From Nanohaloarchaea archaeon SW_7_43_1 (GTDB lineage: Archaea; Nanohalarchaeota; Nanosalinia; Nanosalinales; Nanosalinaceae), in NCBI GenBank assembly GCA_003009795.1, contig PXPE01000001.1:248001-312000 (forward strand): a DNA stretch of 64,000 nt, written 5' to 3'. Below are positions 1-8,509 of this stretch, piece by piece. The notes beneath the pieces were generated by a model. It made no database searches. It worked only from the letters and a program-made list of their open reading frames with translations, and was not told the DNA's origin. Made by a program: the position numbers and the translations under genes. Every line of letters begins with the position of its first letter. The stretch's first letter is position 1.

Positions 1-512
1 CGGCTTCAGTTCTAGAGTTCAACGGTCAAGAACAGAACCTCAAGCATTCAATAGTGGACTTCCTTGGCGATAAAGACTTTGTACTGATTGATGCTGCTGC
101 AGGAACTGATGATGAGGTACAGGCAGCGATAGAGACCTCAGATGAAGTATTACTTGTTTCACATCCGGAGCTCCCTGCTTTAACAAATACTCTAGGAGCC
201 AAAAAACTGGCCGAAGAGATGGATAGAGAGATACTCGGGCTTGTGATGAACATGGTAAGAGATGAAAAATCCGAGGTCGAACACGAAGATATCAAAGAAC
301 TGGTAGATGAGAAGATTATAGGAGAAGTTCCTGAACATAAGCATGTAAGGGAAGGAATTGCATTGAGAAAACCGGTTGTATCATACAAACCGGATTCAAG
401 AGCATCCTATGCAATTGAGGATGTTGCTCATAAGTTAAAGGGGCGTGAACCTCCGAAGAGACCTCTGCAAAAAAGACTGAAGATGCGGCTTCAAGATGTG
501 TCGCCTATTTGA
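1..512 (+). CDS. MinD/ParA-family P-loop ATPase, 5' end outside the window
   Basis: The reading frame is open from the window edge, so the N-terminal Walker A part is missing and only about the last 170 residues are seen. The visible part has the Walker B-like strand (FVLIDAAAG), then the SHPELPALTNTLGAKKLAEE stretch that resembles the MinD segment following the switch region, and VMNMVRDEKSE. In this family such ATPases place or partition cellular components at membranes or on DNA. The stop codon overlaps the end of the convergent HD-hydrolase gene by 8 bases. The family call is solid; which MinD paralogue it is cannot be told without the N-terminus and partners. Confidence 0.8.
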   Translation, partial: ASVLEFNGQEQNLKHSIVDFLGDKDFVLIDAAAGTDDEVQAAIETSDEVLLVSHPELPALTNTLGAKKLAEEMDREILGLVMNMVRDEKSEVEHEDIKELVDEKIIGEVPEHKHVREGIALRKPVVSYKPDSRASYAIEDVAHKLKGREPPKRPLQKRLKMRLQDVSPI

Positions 513-1653
513 TCATGTTATTTACTTTTTCCGATGCAGCTTCTCCAACTTCTTCTCTGACTTCTTCGGGAGAAAAGACTTTCAGGTCAACAGTCTGCCA
601 TTCCGCCTCTGATAGCATATCCGGGAAACGGGATATATCTGACATATTGACGACTTCTCCATTACTTTTCTTTATATTGATACCGAAATCGGTTATTCCG
701 GGTGTTGACGGAGGATCCACTATAACTTCATGAGGTCTGACTCCAGCTCTCTCCGCTATTTCCCTTTCTATCTCCTCAGGGCTGTCTATTCTCTGCTCCA
801 GATGTTTGAGCTCTTCCTGATCTCCTCTGTATATAAACGCTCTTTTGTACAGTTTGCGGTTCTTCACTCTCTCGTACAATTTATGCGACACACCTTCTGA
901 TTCCAGGAGTTCATTGTGGGCATCATAGTCATCCAGCCTCATGATCCTCTCTAGACGGTTATCCTCAAGATGGTTGTCCAGAGCTCTCTGAATCATTTTC
1001 TCTGCAATTTCCACTGCGTGATGTTTGTAAACAGATTTAGTCATATGGAAACGGGATGCGAGCAGTGATTCCAGTGATGTAACCGCTTTTTCATCATATA
1101 CAAGTCTACGTGAGTCTATCTCTGCTAACCGTATAATAGTATCAACGTCTATCTCTCCGTGCTTTACTCCTGTAGCGTGAGCATCCCGGATAAGATAATC
1201 CATTCTATCCGCATCTATATCTCCGGCTACTATCTGTCCGATCTCCAGATCTCCTCTGATTATCCTGTGCAACCGGTATTTATCCGCGGAGTATAGATCC
1301 TCAAGTCGGTCAATAACCTCACAGGAGAAATCTTCGTGTGAAACCCCATACTGTTTTGACATCATTTCGCTGACATGGGAGAACGGTCCGTGGCCAGTAT
1401 CGTGGAATAATGCAGCAAGTCTAAGTTCCTTTCTTTTCTCATGTTTAAGGTTCAGGCTGTCAGCGAACTTTCCGGTCAGATGCGTAACTCCCAGTGAGTG
1501 CTGGAACCGGGTATGTGTGGCAGAGGGGTAAATCAGTGATGTAAATCCCAGCTGCCTGATTCTTCTCAGCCTCTGAAATGCTGGAGAATCAACTATCTTT
1601 TTCTCCTCTTCGCTGAGGTTTATGTAGCCATGGACTGCATCCTGAATATCCAT
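505..1653 (-). CDS. HD-superfamily phosphohydrolase (dNTPase/SAMHD1-like)
   Basis: A 382-residue cytosolic HD-domain protein. It opens with the dNTPase-like pattern QRLRRIRQLG and the metal-binding series H (THTRFQHSLG, about residue 47-56), HD (LFHDTGHGPFSH, about 83-94) and a distal D (DIDADRMDYLIRDA, about 145-158). This architecture matches archaeal and bacterial proteins annotated as dGTPase-like or metal-dependent phosphohydrolases, which hydrolyse dNTPs or other phosphoesters; the substrate here is not decidable. It is convergent with the upstream MinD gene and its tail overlaps it. The start is the ATG before DIQDAVHGYI, the usual family N-terminus. Confidence 0.85.
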   Translation of the reverse strand: MDIQDAVHGYINLSEEEKKIVDSPAFQRLRRIRQLGFTSLIYPSATHTRFQHSLGVTHLTGKFADSLNLKHEKRKELRLAALFHDTGHGPFSHVSEMMSKQYGVSHEDFSCEVIDRLEDLYSADKYRLHRIIRGDLEIGQIVAGDIDADRMDYLIRDAHATGVKHGEIDVDTIIRLAEIDSRRLVYDEKAVTSLESLLASRFHMTKSVYKHHAVEIAEKMIQRALDNHLEDNRLERIMRLDDYDAHNELLESEGVSHKLYERVKNRKLYKRAFIYRGDQEELKHLEQRIDSPEEIEREIAERAGVRPHEVIVDPPSTPGITDFGINIKKSNGEVVNMSDISRFPDMLSEAEWQTVDLKVFSPEEVREEVGEAASEKVNNMIK

Positions 1654-1741
1654 CCTATGAACTATTTAGAACGTCATCTGCTTTAATCTAATGGTTCCCC
1701 AAACCTTCATGCTTAAATCTTCAGCTCAACAACTTCCACAT

Positions 1742-1834
1742 ATGACAGATTTTAAGACCTATGAAAAATACCTCTGGAGCCCTAAAAGAGAGGAATACCA
1801 GCAGGAAACACAGATACTGGAAGACTACTGGTGA
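1742..1834 (+). CDS. Possible 30-residue leader-type ORF coupled to the mutase gene
   Basis: An ATG opens a 30-codon frame (MTDFKTYEKYLWSPKREEYQ...) whose TGA overlaps the GTG start region of the phosphomannomutase gene in a GTGA arrangement. The peptide is rich in aromatic and charged residues and resembles no family I know. The overlap geometry is typical of translational coupling, but a frame this short can arise by chance. It could also be the tail of a decayed gene. No function is proposed. Confidence 0.25.
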   Translation: MTDFKTYEKYLWSPKREEYQQETQILEDYW

Positions 1835-3174
1835 TCAACTTGGCATCATTCTTCCATGCATACGATCTCAGAGGCAAGTATCCAGACGAGATAGGTGAGG
1901 GAAAGGCGGAGAAAGTCGGCAAGGCATTCGGAACATTTACTGAAGCCGAGAAAGTTCTGGTGGGCAGGGATGGAAGAACTCATGGAGAGAAGATAAAAGA
2001 TGCATTTATTCGTGGTGTAAACTCCACAGGAGTTGATGTGCTGGATGCCGGAATGGTTCCAACACCTGTAATTTACCAGGGGATGAGGCTGAGAGATATT
2101 GAGGCCTCAACGGTTATAACTGCATCACACAACCCTCCGGAGTACACCGGTTTCAAGTTTTCTAAGGAAGAGGCGCTGGCAATGTCTCGGGAGGGAGGAA
2201 TGAAACAGATCGAAAAGCTCTATGAACTGGGCGGCTTTGAATCAGGTAACGGTGTACGAAAAGAGGTTGAACTGGAAGAAGATTATGTTGAAGCAGTTAA
2301 GGATAAGCTGGAAATAGAGGAAAGTCTTGATATAGCTGTAAACTACGGTAACGGCGTTGCAGCGGGATTAGGTGAGAAAGTTCTCGAGGGGATTGAATGT
2401 GACGTGGAACCAATTAATGATGAGATAGATGGAAGATTTCCAAACCACCTTCCAGATCCAACGAATAAGGATGCAAAAAAAGCGCTCAGAGAGGAAATGA
2501 AGTATGAGGATCTAGGAATAATACTTGACGGCGATGGCGACCGCGCAGGATTTATTTTACCAGATAAAGGTTATATTACGGAAGATGAAGTCCTTGCATT
2601 GTTCTCACAGCACTGTCTAGAGAGGGAGAAGGGAAAAGTTGTGCATGATTTGAGAGCCTCTAAACTGGTGCCAGAAAAAATTAGAGAGAGCGGCGGAGAA
2701 GCCGTTGAGACTAGGGTCGGCCACACATTTATCTCGGAATCAATCCATTCGGATCAAGGTATAGTCTTTGCTGGAGAGCTTTCCGGCCACTACTATTTCC
2801 CGGTTTATGGTTTCCCGTTTGATGATGGTATTTTTGCAGCGGCTTTAATGTGTAAGATTGCATCCGAGAATGAACTTGAGAAGATTATTGAGAATTATCC
2901 TGAGTATCCTGTTTCTCCGGAGTTGAGGATTGACTGTCCCGAAGGAGCTAAGGAGAAAGTGGTTGAAGAAATAAAGAATTCCTATTCTGATCACGATGTA
3001 TCGACTATTGACGGCGCCAAGATAATATTTGAGAATGGCTGGGCATTGGTCAGACCCTCCAATACCGAGGAGAAGATGTCTGTCAGATGTGAGGGAGACA
3101 CTCAGGAAGATGTAGATGAAATTCTGGAGGAAGTCAAGGCAGAAGTAAAACGGCTGATAGGTAACTATTCCTGA
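1831..3174 (+). CDS. manB: Phosphomannomutase/phosphoglucomutase
   Basis: An alpha-D-phosphohexomutase that interconverts hexose 6- and 1-phosphates via a phosphoserine enzyme. The catalytic serine loop TASHNPP lies at residues 97-103, the metal loop DGDGDR at 233-238, the sugar-binding loop GELSGHY at 315-321, and the C-terminal phosphate site RPSNTEEKMSVR at 408-419. All four hallmark sites are present, so it should be active. The GTG start overlaps the TGA of a 30-codon frame; an in-frame TTG nine bases later would give an N-terminus closer to relatives. It precedes a decayed glycogen synthase and a glucose-6-phosphate isomerase, which fits a sugar-phosphate or glycogen locus. PMM versus PGM specificity cannot be read from sequence. 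Confidence 0.9.
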   Translation: MINLASFFHAYDLRGKYPDEIGEGKAEKVGKAFGTFTEAEKVLVGRDGRTHGEKIKDAFIRGVNSTGVDVLDAGMVPTPVIYQGMRLRDIEASTVITASHNPPEYTGFKFSKEEALAMSREGGMKQIEKLYELGGFESGNGVRKEVELEEDYVEAVKDKLEIEESLDIAVNYGNGVAAGLGEKVLEGIECDVEPINDEIDGRFPNHLPDPTNKDAKKALREEMKYEDLGIILDGDGDRAGFILPDKGYITEDEVLALFSQHCLEREKGKVVHDLRASKLVPEKIRESGGEAVETRVGHTFISESIHSDQGIVFAGELSGHYYFPVYGFPFDDGIFAAALMCKIASENELEKIIENYPEYPVSPELRIDCPEGAKEKVVEEIKNSYSDHDVSTIDGAKIIFENGWALVRPSNTEEKMSVRCEGDTQEDVDEILEEVKAEVKRLIGNYS

Positions 3175-3177
3175 TCG

Positions 3178-3508
3178 GTTATTCGAGGCTTGTTCTATGT
3201 TTGTTCGGGTATTCCAACCAGTTTTCCGGATTATGGATCAACTGCCTCGAGCAGGGCTCCCGACCGGTTTCTGTACGATAATACCGAAGATGATTATAGA
3301 AAAAGTATAAGAGTACTCGACAGGAAATTATTTCATACAGCGAGGCAACCAATGATCTGGTTGAAATGATTGAGGATGTAGTATCTTACTCAAAGATAAA
3401 TATTACTGAGAAAAAGCAAAAAGCCAGGAAAATGACTCATTTAGCCTCTTACAAAAAATTTGGGAAAACTACAAGCAGGCGCACAATGTCTCTAGAGGAC
3501 GGAAAACA
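3178..3508 (+). pseudogene. Decayed C-terminus of a GT3 (GYS-type) glycogen synthase
   Basis: There is no intact frame here, but three consecutive frame segments together read like the end of a eukaryote-type glycogen synthase: FEACSM, then GIPTSFPDYGSTA and DDYRKSIRVLDRKLF, then SEATNDLVEMIEDVV...KKQKARKMTHLASYKKFGK. In GYS enzymes the matching order is GVPSVTTNLSGFG, then YGIYIVDRRF, then an ERLSDLLDWRYLGRYY-type stretch. The match is by eye and by order of motifs. At least two frameshifts separate the pieces and the N-terminal two thirds are absent. The last piece runs to the base before the isomerase start. Position between two sugar-phosphate genes supports the assignment. Confidence 0.5.
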
Positions 3509-4678
3509 ATGTCAATAAAGATTGATATCGACCAATTCAGTGAAGACAAGAGAGAACACCAGGAACTTGTAAAGAAAGATGAACCGGGTTTCGTCTCTGT
3601 TAAACCCGATATAGAACAGATTAAAGAGGCAAGAGACAACTATGAGTATGAAAATTTAGTGGTAATAGGAAACGGGGGTTCTATAACAACTTTTCGAGCG
3701 TACCTATATGCTTTCCTGGGAGAGACTGATGTAAGTGTGCGTCTGGTTACAACAATGGATCCGGATTATCTCAATAATTTAACAGATGACTTTGAGCCTG
3801 AGAATACTGTTGTAATGCCTATCAGCAAATCCGGGGAGACAGTAGGAGTAATCGAATCGCTTATGTACTTCATAGACAAAGATTATCCTGTCTGTGCAGT
3901 TACTTCGGAAAACGATGGAGCGTTAAAACAGATAGTTGAAAGACACGACTATAGATTCATTGAGCATCAAGATGTTGGAGGAAGATTCTCAGGTCTTACT
4001 GAAACCGCTCTGGCGCCTGCACTGTTTGCAGGGATTGATGTTGAGGAGATAAGAGAAGGAGGTGAAGAAATGTATGAAAAGCTCTCACCCAAAATGCAGT
4101 ATAATCCGGCATTAAACGTGGCATCAGCGCTTTACGACTCAGAGCAAGATGGCTTCCAGGAGGTTTTCACACCTTTCTATTCCACGAGACTTTTCGGTTT
4201 CTACCCACTATTAGTACAGCTCATGCATGAAACAGTATGTAAAGAGGGGAAAGGACAGACCTTCTACGGTGATATAGGGCCTGAATCCCAACACCACACC
4301 AATCAGAGACTTTTCGGCGGAAAAGAAAATATAATGACAATGTTCATCCGGACCGATGCACATGAGAAAACCAGTATTATCATTTCAGAGGACCTCTCAG
4401 ATATCAGTATTAGAGGGAAAAAACTCGCCGAGTTAGATGGCCAGAAGCTCGCCGATTCTCTAAAAGCAGAGTATCAAGGAGTCAGAGAGGCTCTTGACGA
4501 TGATGGAATACCAAATATTACGGTAACATTGACTGATGTTTCGCATAGAACTCTCGGAAAGCTTGTAGCATTTCTTCAGTATGTAGGAGTTTATTCGGCC
4601 TGGCTTAGAAATGTGGATCCTTTCGATCAGCCTGATGTAGAGAAAAGCAAAGAATTAGGTTTTAATGAAAGGTTTTGA
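3509..4678 (+). CDS. pgi: Glucose-6-phosphate isomerase
   Basis: A 389-residue member of the PGI superfamily (two SIS folds), not the cupin-type archaeal isomerase. It interconverts glucose 6-phosphate and fructose 6-phosphate. Visible sites are the VVIGNGGS loop (51-58), the phosphate-binding SKSGET loop (106-111), DVGGRFSGLT (155-164), which is a PGI signature, and GDIGPESQHHTNQ (254-266) with the conserved Glu-Ser-Gln-His-His. The protein is shorter than bacterial PGI (about 450-550), as in many archaea. The ATG directly follows the remnant of a glycogen synthase. The call is firm from the signatures. Confidence 0.9.
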   Translation: MSIKIDIDQFSEDKREHQELVKKDEPGFVSVKPDIEQIKEARDNYEYENLVVIGNGGSITTFRAYLYAFLGETDVSVRLVTTMDPDYLNNLTDDFEPENTVVMPISKSGETVGVIESLMYFIDKDYPVCAVTSENDGALKQIVERHDYRFIEHQDVGGRFSGLTETALAPALFAGIDVEEIREGGEEMYEKLSPKMQYNPALNVASALYDSEQDGFQEVFTPFYSTRLFGFYPLLVQLMHETVCKEGKGQTFYGDIGPESQHHTNQRLFGGKENIMTMFIRTDAHEKTSIIISEDLSDISIRGKKLAELDGQKLADSLKAEYQGVREALDDDGIPNITVTLTDVSHRTLGKLVAFLQYVGVYSAWLRNVDPFDQPDVEKSKELGFNERF

Positions 4679-4846
4679 AGGCGGAAACCTGTATTTATGG
4701 CCCAGAAATTTGAGGATGGCTGAGCTAAAGCATGATACGCAAAATTTGTACCATGTGAAATAGTTGAAGAATAGAATGGAGGAGAACTTCCAGTGGGAAC
4801 GGATTTCTGCTTGGATTATGTCTATTTGCAGCAGCGCCTTTAATGA

Positions 4847-5551
4847 CTAGATACTTTCCAGCCACTGTAACATCGAGTTGAGGAGTTTACCGTTCGCTTC
4901 ATCTGACATCTTGTGTTTTTCTCCTTCGAACATCTCAACTCTCGTATTCTTTTCCAGGTTCTGTGCCGCTTTCCATGTATATTCTGGGTGTACGGTTGTA
5001 TCTTCCCTGCCATGGTAGAAGGCGACCGGAACTTCCAACTGTTCTGTTACTTCCTTAAACCTATTCTTTTTTAGGTCATCAACGAATCGATGATCTATAG
5101 TCTTGTCTCCAAAATGTGTGTATTCTCCTTTCTCCTCTATAACTGATCTGAACTTCTCCATCGTCTTATTATAGGTAACGGGTGACTTCCCAATTACCGC
5201 CTCGGGTTCAAGTTCTGGTGCTGAATGAAAGACAACTTTACCTCCAAAACTCATGCCGAATAGAACGTAGCTTCCCGGTTCAAAGAAGTTAATTACTGCT
5301 TTCAAATCATTCATCTTCGAGCTCAGGTTCTGATCTATGAAATCGCCATCCGATTCTCCGTTACCTCTGAAGTCGAACCTGACAGCGTTCCGGCCCTCCT
5401 CAACAGCTCTTTCGCATCTTATCTTGTAACTTCCTTCTTTGTCACTTCCGAATCCATGGCAGAAGAAGATCCATTTATCAGAACCGGATTCATGATGTAC
5501 TGCAGAGACTTCCTCATTTTCCTCGATCTCAATAAGGTGTTTATCTGTCAT
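4847..5551 (-). CDS. Alpha/beta-hydrolase (serine hydrolase)
   Basis: A 234-residue single-domain alpha/beta hydrolase without signal peptide. The oxyanion strand FFCHGFGS lies at about 29-36, the nucleophile elbow GMSFGG at 99-104 (Ser101), the acid Asp184 in HGREDTTVH and the histidine His213 in GEKHKMSD. The complete triad suggests an active esterase, lipase or peptidase-like enzyme; the substrate is unknown. The RGNGESDGD motif after strand 4 is typical of the family. It stands alone between two convergent or divergent neighbours and shows no operon partner. Confidence 0.8.
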   Translation of the reverse strand: MTDKHLIEIEENEEVSAVHHESGSDKWIFFCHGFGSDKEGSYKIRCERAVEEGRNAVRFDFRGNGESDGDFIDQNLSSKMNDLKAVINFFEPGSYVLFGMSFGGKVVFHSAPELEPEAVIGKSPVTYNKTMEKFRSVIEEKGEYTHFGDKTIDHRFVDDLKKNRFKEVTEQLEVPVAFYHGREDTTVHPEYTWKAAQNLEKNTRVEMFEGEKHKMSDEANGKLLNSMLQWLESI

Positions 5552-5748
5552 GTTTCTGGTTCAATTAGATTAGTTGAAAAACTTATTCTTTCGGAATAAC
5601 CGGTTTAGAGAGGTTTTTACACATGTTGATAATCTGTACTTTCGGCTTAGAGAAAGTATTTAAGCATCGTCAAGGCAGATCTGAGCGCTCTCAGTGCTTT
5701 ACTGCGTTCTTTTAGCGTTTTTATCATCTTTCGGTGTAAAATAATATG

Positions 5749-5756
5749 TTTATACT
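5749..5756 (+). promoter_or_regulatory. TATA box for the 140-residue hypothetical gene
   Basis: TTTATACT within an A/T-rich stretch. Placed at -31 it predicts transcription from about 5780, giving a leader of 4 bases to the GTG or 10 bases to the alternative ATG. The nearly leaderless arrangement recurs at many genes in this window. Confidence 0.5.
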
Positions 5757-5783
5757 AAGTACTACAATTAGAAGATATGGTGT

Positions 5784-6206
5784 GTGGAGATGGCATTAGA
5801 CGAAACTTTAGAACACGGGAAAGTATATCGTTCCCCGGTAGGCTTCCTAGAAGATACTGAAGATGAGTTACCCGAAGACCAGGAATACTGGTTAGAAAAC
5901 TCGACTGGTGACGAATGGGTTTTCGACTCTCTACCGGAGCTCAGAAAATTTCTCGAAACCAAAGAAGACGACTGGGAAAAATATAGGGATTTCATTCCGG
6001 TGGAATCCGATTCCGAAAGTGTCCAGATCAGAGAATCCGATGAGGCCAGATATTTCGGAATAGAGTTTCCTTACATGGAGCTTGAAACAAACTACGCTCA
6101 GGGATCGGCAGGTCAGACAGGAAAAGTAAGTCTCGGATATCTGACGGAGAAAGAAGTTGTTGACAGGACTGTTGAGAAACCGACTCCCAATCTGGCGAAT
6201 GACTAG
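5784..6206 (+). CDS. Hypothetical acidic protein
   Basis: A 140-residue soluble acidic protein (138 if the ATG two codons downstream is used) that I do not recognise. It has no Cys, no transmembrane segment and no signal peptide. The first half is rich in Glu and Asp around a DEWVFDSLPELRKFLETKEDDW stretch, and the C-terminal third contains YAQGSAGQTGKVSLGYLTEKEVVD. A TATA box 35 bases before the start and codon use like the neighbours support it being real. The gene stands alone before the convergent NMN adenylyltransferase. Confidence 0.6.
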   Translation: MEMALDETLEHGKVYRSPVGFLEDTEDELPEDQEYWLENSTGDEWVFDSLPELRKFLETKEDDWEKYRDFIPVESDSESVQIRESDEARYFGIEFPYMELETNYAQGSAGQTGKVSLGYLTEKEVVDRTVEKPTPNLAND

Positions 6207-6271
6207 ATAGAATCCCGGTCTTCTTTCATTTTATTTTTTACTGATTAAGGTCTTAGAATTCTTTTCTGGAT

Positions 6272-6820
6272 TTAGTTATCTGCGGTGCCATGATATGCGT
6301 TCTCTTTCTTCCAACCGGGCTCGAATTCGTACTGTATACCTGACTTCTTGATTGTACTTTCCATACTGTCGATCATTTCTACGGCGCAGTCAGGTACGAG
6401 GTAACGCCATTCGCTGCCTGATCTGATTCTTCTCCTTATTTCTGTGGCGGAGTAGATTTCCTTGTCAAACATCTCCTGCTCTATTATTTCCAGATCGGTA
6501 TGTGATTCTGCCAGTTTCTTCACAACCTTGTTCTGGGTAATGATTTTTCCCGCTCCCACTTTTTCTTCAACTTCATGTATCCACTCTCTGTTTCCTTCTT
6601 CAGTTCTTTCAGTATCTTCTATATGGATTGTTTCGATATCAGGGAAACATTCCTTGATTATTTTCTCTCTTTCCTCTGCGCTTAAAGGATTTTTCTCTGT
6701 CCTTGATTTATCTGCACTCCCTATCACTAATGTGAGATCATATTTTTCTCGATATTTCTCTATTACTTTGTAGTGTCCTGAATGGAATGGCTGGAATCTT
6801 CCGGGAAATACTGTTTTCAT
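6272..6820 (-). CDS. Nicotinamide-nucleotide adenylyltransferase, archaeal type
   Basis: A cytidylyltransferase-fold enzyme that joins NMN and ATP to NAD+. The N-terminus carries the nucleotidyltransferase signature GRFQPFHSGH (7-16, with the HxGH histidines) and the C-terminal half the SATEIRRRI motif (124-132), equivalent to the ISxTxxR motif of the family. At 182 residues it matches archaeal NMNAT (about 170-180). The gene is preceded by the zinc-less metalloprotease paralogue, with only 4 bases between them, so the two are probably co-transcribed. Confidence 0.88.
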   Translation of the reverse strand: MKTVFPGRFQPFHSGHYKVIEKYREKYDLTLVIGSADKSRTEKNPLSAEEREKIIKECFPDIETIHIEDTERTEEGNREWIHEVEEKVGAGKIITQNKVVKKLAESHTDLEIIEQEMFDKEIYSATEIRRRIRSGSEWRYLVPDCAVEMIDSMESTIKKSGIQYEFEPGWKKENAYHGTADN

Positions 6821-6824
6821 TTTT

Positions 6825-7382
6825 TCAGTTGAAGGCCTCGTCCCCTGTTTCTATAATATCGCTTTTTCTGGCTTTCGTAAGTTCTTCTACTTGGTTTTTC
6901 TCACTGTATATACTGCCTATACTCTCCGCTATAATTCCGGCGCTCACATATAGATCCTCGTCAAACTCCTCAGATTTATTATCTAGTTTCTGTTTCAGTT
7001 GTCCCCACTTATTCTCCAGTTCAGGTTCCTCTATTTCTTCGTCTCTGAGGTTAGTTTCTCTTGCTCTTACATAAGCCATTCTTGCGATCTCCTGCCAGTT
7101 ATATCTCAGTTCTTCGTACTCGGCTTTCTCCATGAACTCGATCTCCAGGAATCCCCGGAGAACGTTTTTCTCAAGGTTCTCCCTTTCTCTCTCAGGGTTG
7201 ATTATCACCGTTAAGTTATTGTCTCTAGATACTACATTGGAATCTTTCTCGAATCTCTGCCACCCCAAGCTTAACTCCACGTTTTCTACTTCGAGGCTAT
7301 AGCTGTATTTCTGGATTATTTCCTCAATCTCTCCTTTTACTGCTTCAAGTTCATGTTTATCCGGGTTGATAGAGTAATTCAT
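6825..7382 (-). CDS. Metalloprotease-like paralogue lacking the zinc motif
   Basis: A 185-residue protein visibly related to the HEYAH metalloprotease encoded 0.3 kb away. Both have an ELxLGW/ELKVGLGW strand near residue 35-40, an (N)LTVIINPER / YFRIRFNTGP strand, a matching helix, and nearly the same C-terminal end (DIIETGDEAFN versus DVIEAGDQLFN). Where the relative has VHEYAHTW this protein has LEIEFMEK, so the HExxH zinc site is absent and peptidase activity is not expected. It lies 4 bases upstream of the NMN adenylyltransferase. Function unknown; a regulatory or binding pseudoenzyme is one possibility. Confidence 0.65.
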   Translation of the reverse strand: MNYSINPDKHELEAVKGEIEEIIQKYSYSLEVENVELSLGWQRFEKDSNVVSRDNNLTVIINPERERENLEKNVLRGFLEIEFMEKAEYEELRYNWQEIARMAYVRARETNLRDEEIEEPELENKWGQLKQKLDNKSEEFDEDLYVSAGIIAESIGSIYSEKNQVEELTKARKSDIIETGDEAFN

Positions 7383-7473
7383 ATTTTAAGGTGTGGGGAG
7401 CAAGCTCTTGAATCTGGTCATCAACATAGCAAAAGTTGTAAACTTGAACGCACATATTGGTACTATATTCAGC

Positions 7474-7701
7474 ATGATCTCTGTCTCGGATGATGTCTAT
7501 GAATGGATGAAGAGGAAGAAGATGGATAGAAGTTTCTCAGAGCTAATAAGAGATTTGATGAAAGGTTCAGATCTTAGAGAACTTGAAGACATCGGCTTTT
7601 CTGAGGGCTGGGAAACTCTAGATGAAAAGGTAAAGAAATCCTCGGATAAGACATGGGATAGAATAGAGAATTTGGAAGTTATAGACTGGAACAAAATTTA
7701 G
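7474..7701 (+). CDS. VapB-like antitoxin, apparently without toxin partner
   Basis: A 75-residue protein beginning MISVSDDVYEWMKRKKMDRS and continuing FSELIRDLM, the ribbon-helix-helix-like N-terminus of archaeal DUF217/VapB antitoxins, which bind operator DNA and neutralise a PIN-domain RNase. A longer frame opens at a GTG 27 codons upstream, but the family begins at this ATG. No PIN-domain gene lies beside it: both neighbours are metalloprotease-family genes on the other strand. Its last four bases overlap the end of the convergent protease gene. The toxin may be elsewhere, or the gene is an orphan. Confidence 0.6.
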   Translation: MISVSDDVYEWMKRKKMDRSFSELIRDLMKGSDLRELEDIGFSEGWETLDEKVKKSSDKTWDRIENLEVIDWNKI

Positions 7702-8354
7702 TTGAAAAGCTGGTCGCCTGCTTCAATAACATCTTCTTTCCCGAGCTTTGGGAACTCTTCGAGATTGTGCTTCTCAAGCAGTTTTTCGCCTAGACGGTAT
7801 GAAAGGGAGTATCCGAGCCATAGAGGGTAATTTTCTTCACTTTTGTCAATGTAGAGAGGATAAGGGTAGGTTGTGTTTTCAGTCTTTCTGTCTAGTTCTT
7901 CACTCTTGATTCTTTCCCAGTGTTCCGATATTTCTCCAATTGAATTCTTTTTTCTCCAAGGCGTTTCATAATCCGGATAGATCATCTCGGTAAATATCTG
8001 TGTTATTGCTTCATCAATTACATATTCCCAGACAAATTTGTTTCTGTCTACATCTTCGTGGTTCTTGTGCTCGTAGTTCCAGGTATGTGCGTATTCATGA
8101 ACGGCACTGGCTTTTACTGATTTTTTCCAGTCTTCGGGACCGGTATTGAATCTTATTCTAAAGTATCCTGGTGCGAAAGCCATTCCTGCAGCACCATCCA
8201 TATTCTCTAGAACATGAGGATCTTCGCTCCATCCGAGCCCTACTTTCAGCTCTCCTTCCTTTGGAAGTTCTTTCTGTGCCTTATCCAGAGCCTGGTTCAC
8301 GAGATCCTTTGCTTCTTCTAACTCTTCTTGAGTTGGCCTAAGTTCTTCACTCAT
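7698..8354 (-). CDS. Predicted zinc metalloprotease (HEYAH)
   Basis: A 218-residue cytosolic protein with the zinc-protease helix HEYAH at 86-90, a further His at 96, and a downstream acidic helix YVIDEAITQIFTE (111-123) whose Glu115 could be the third ligand, as in gluzincins of the DUF2268 type. There is no signal peptide. The C-terminus (DVIEAGDQLFN) and the N-terminal strand are shared with the zinc-less paralogue at 6.8-7.4 kb, so the pair arose by duplication. Substrate unknown. Confidence 0.7.
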   Translation of the reverse strand: MSEELRPTQEELEEAKDLVNQALDKAQKELPKEGELKVGLGWSEDPHVLENMDGAAGMAFAPGYFRIRFNTGPEDWKKSVKASAVHEYAHTWNYEHKNHEDVDRNKFVWEYVIDEAITQIFTEMIYPDYETPWRKKNSIGEISEHWERIKSEELDRKTENTTYPYPLYIDKSEENYPLWLGYSLSYRLGEKLLEKHNLEEFPKLGKEDVIEAGDQLFN

Positions 8355-8509
8355 TTTTCTTCAACGGTATCATTGTTTTTGGATCTGATTTTTATGAGAT
8401 TCACGCAAAAAATAGGTCTCTGACTCTGATAACATCATTCTAAATCTTTGTCGTGTCATTGGAGTAATTCATTTTTTGGTAGTTTTCTAACCGATTTTCT
8501 CCCTTAACG

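Noticed and set aside
3197-3310. A 38-codon frame inside the glycogen synthase remnant.
   Set aside because: It belongs to one of the shifted pieces of the decayed gene and has no start signal of its own.
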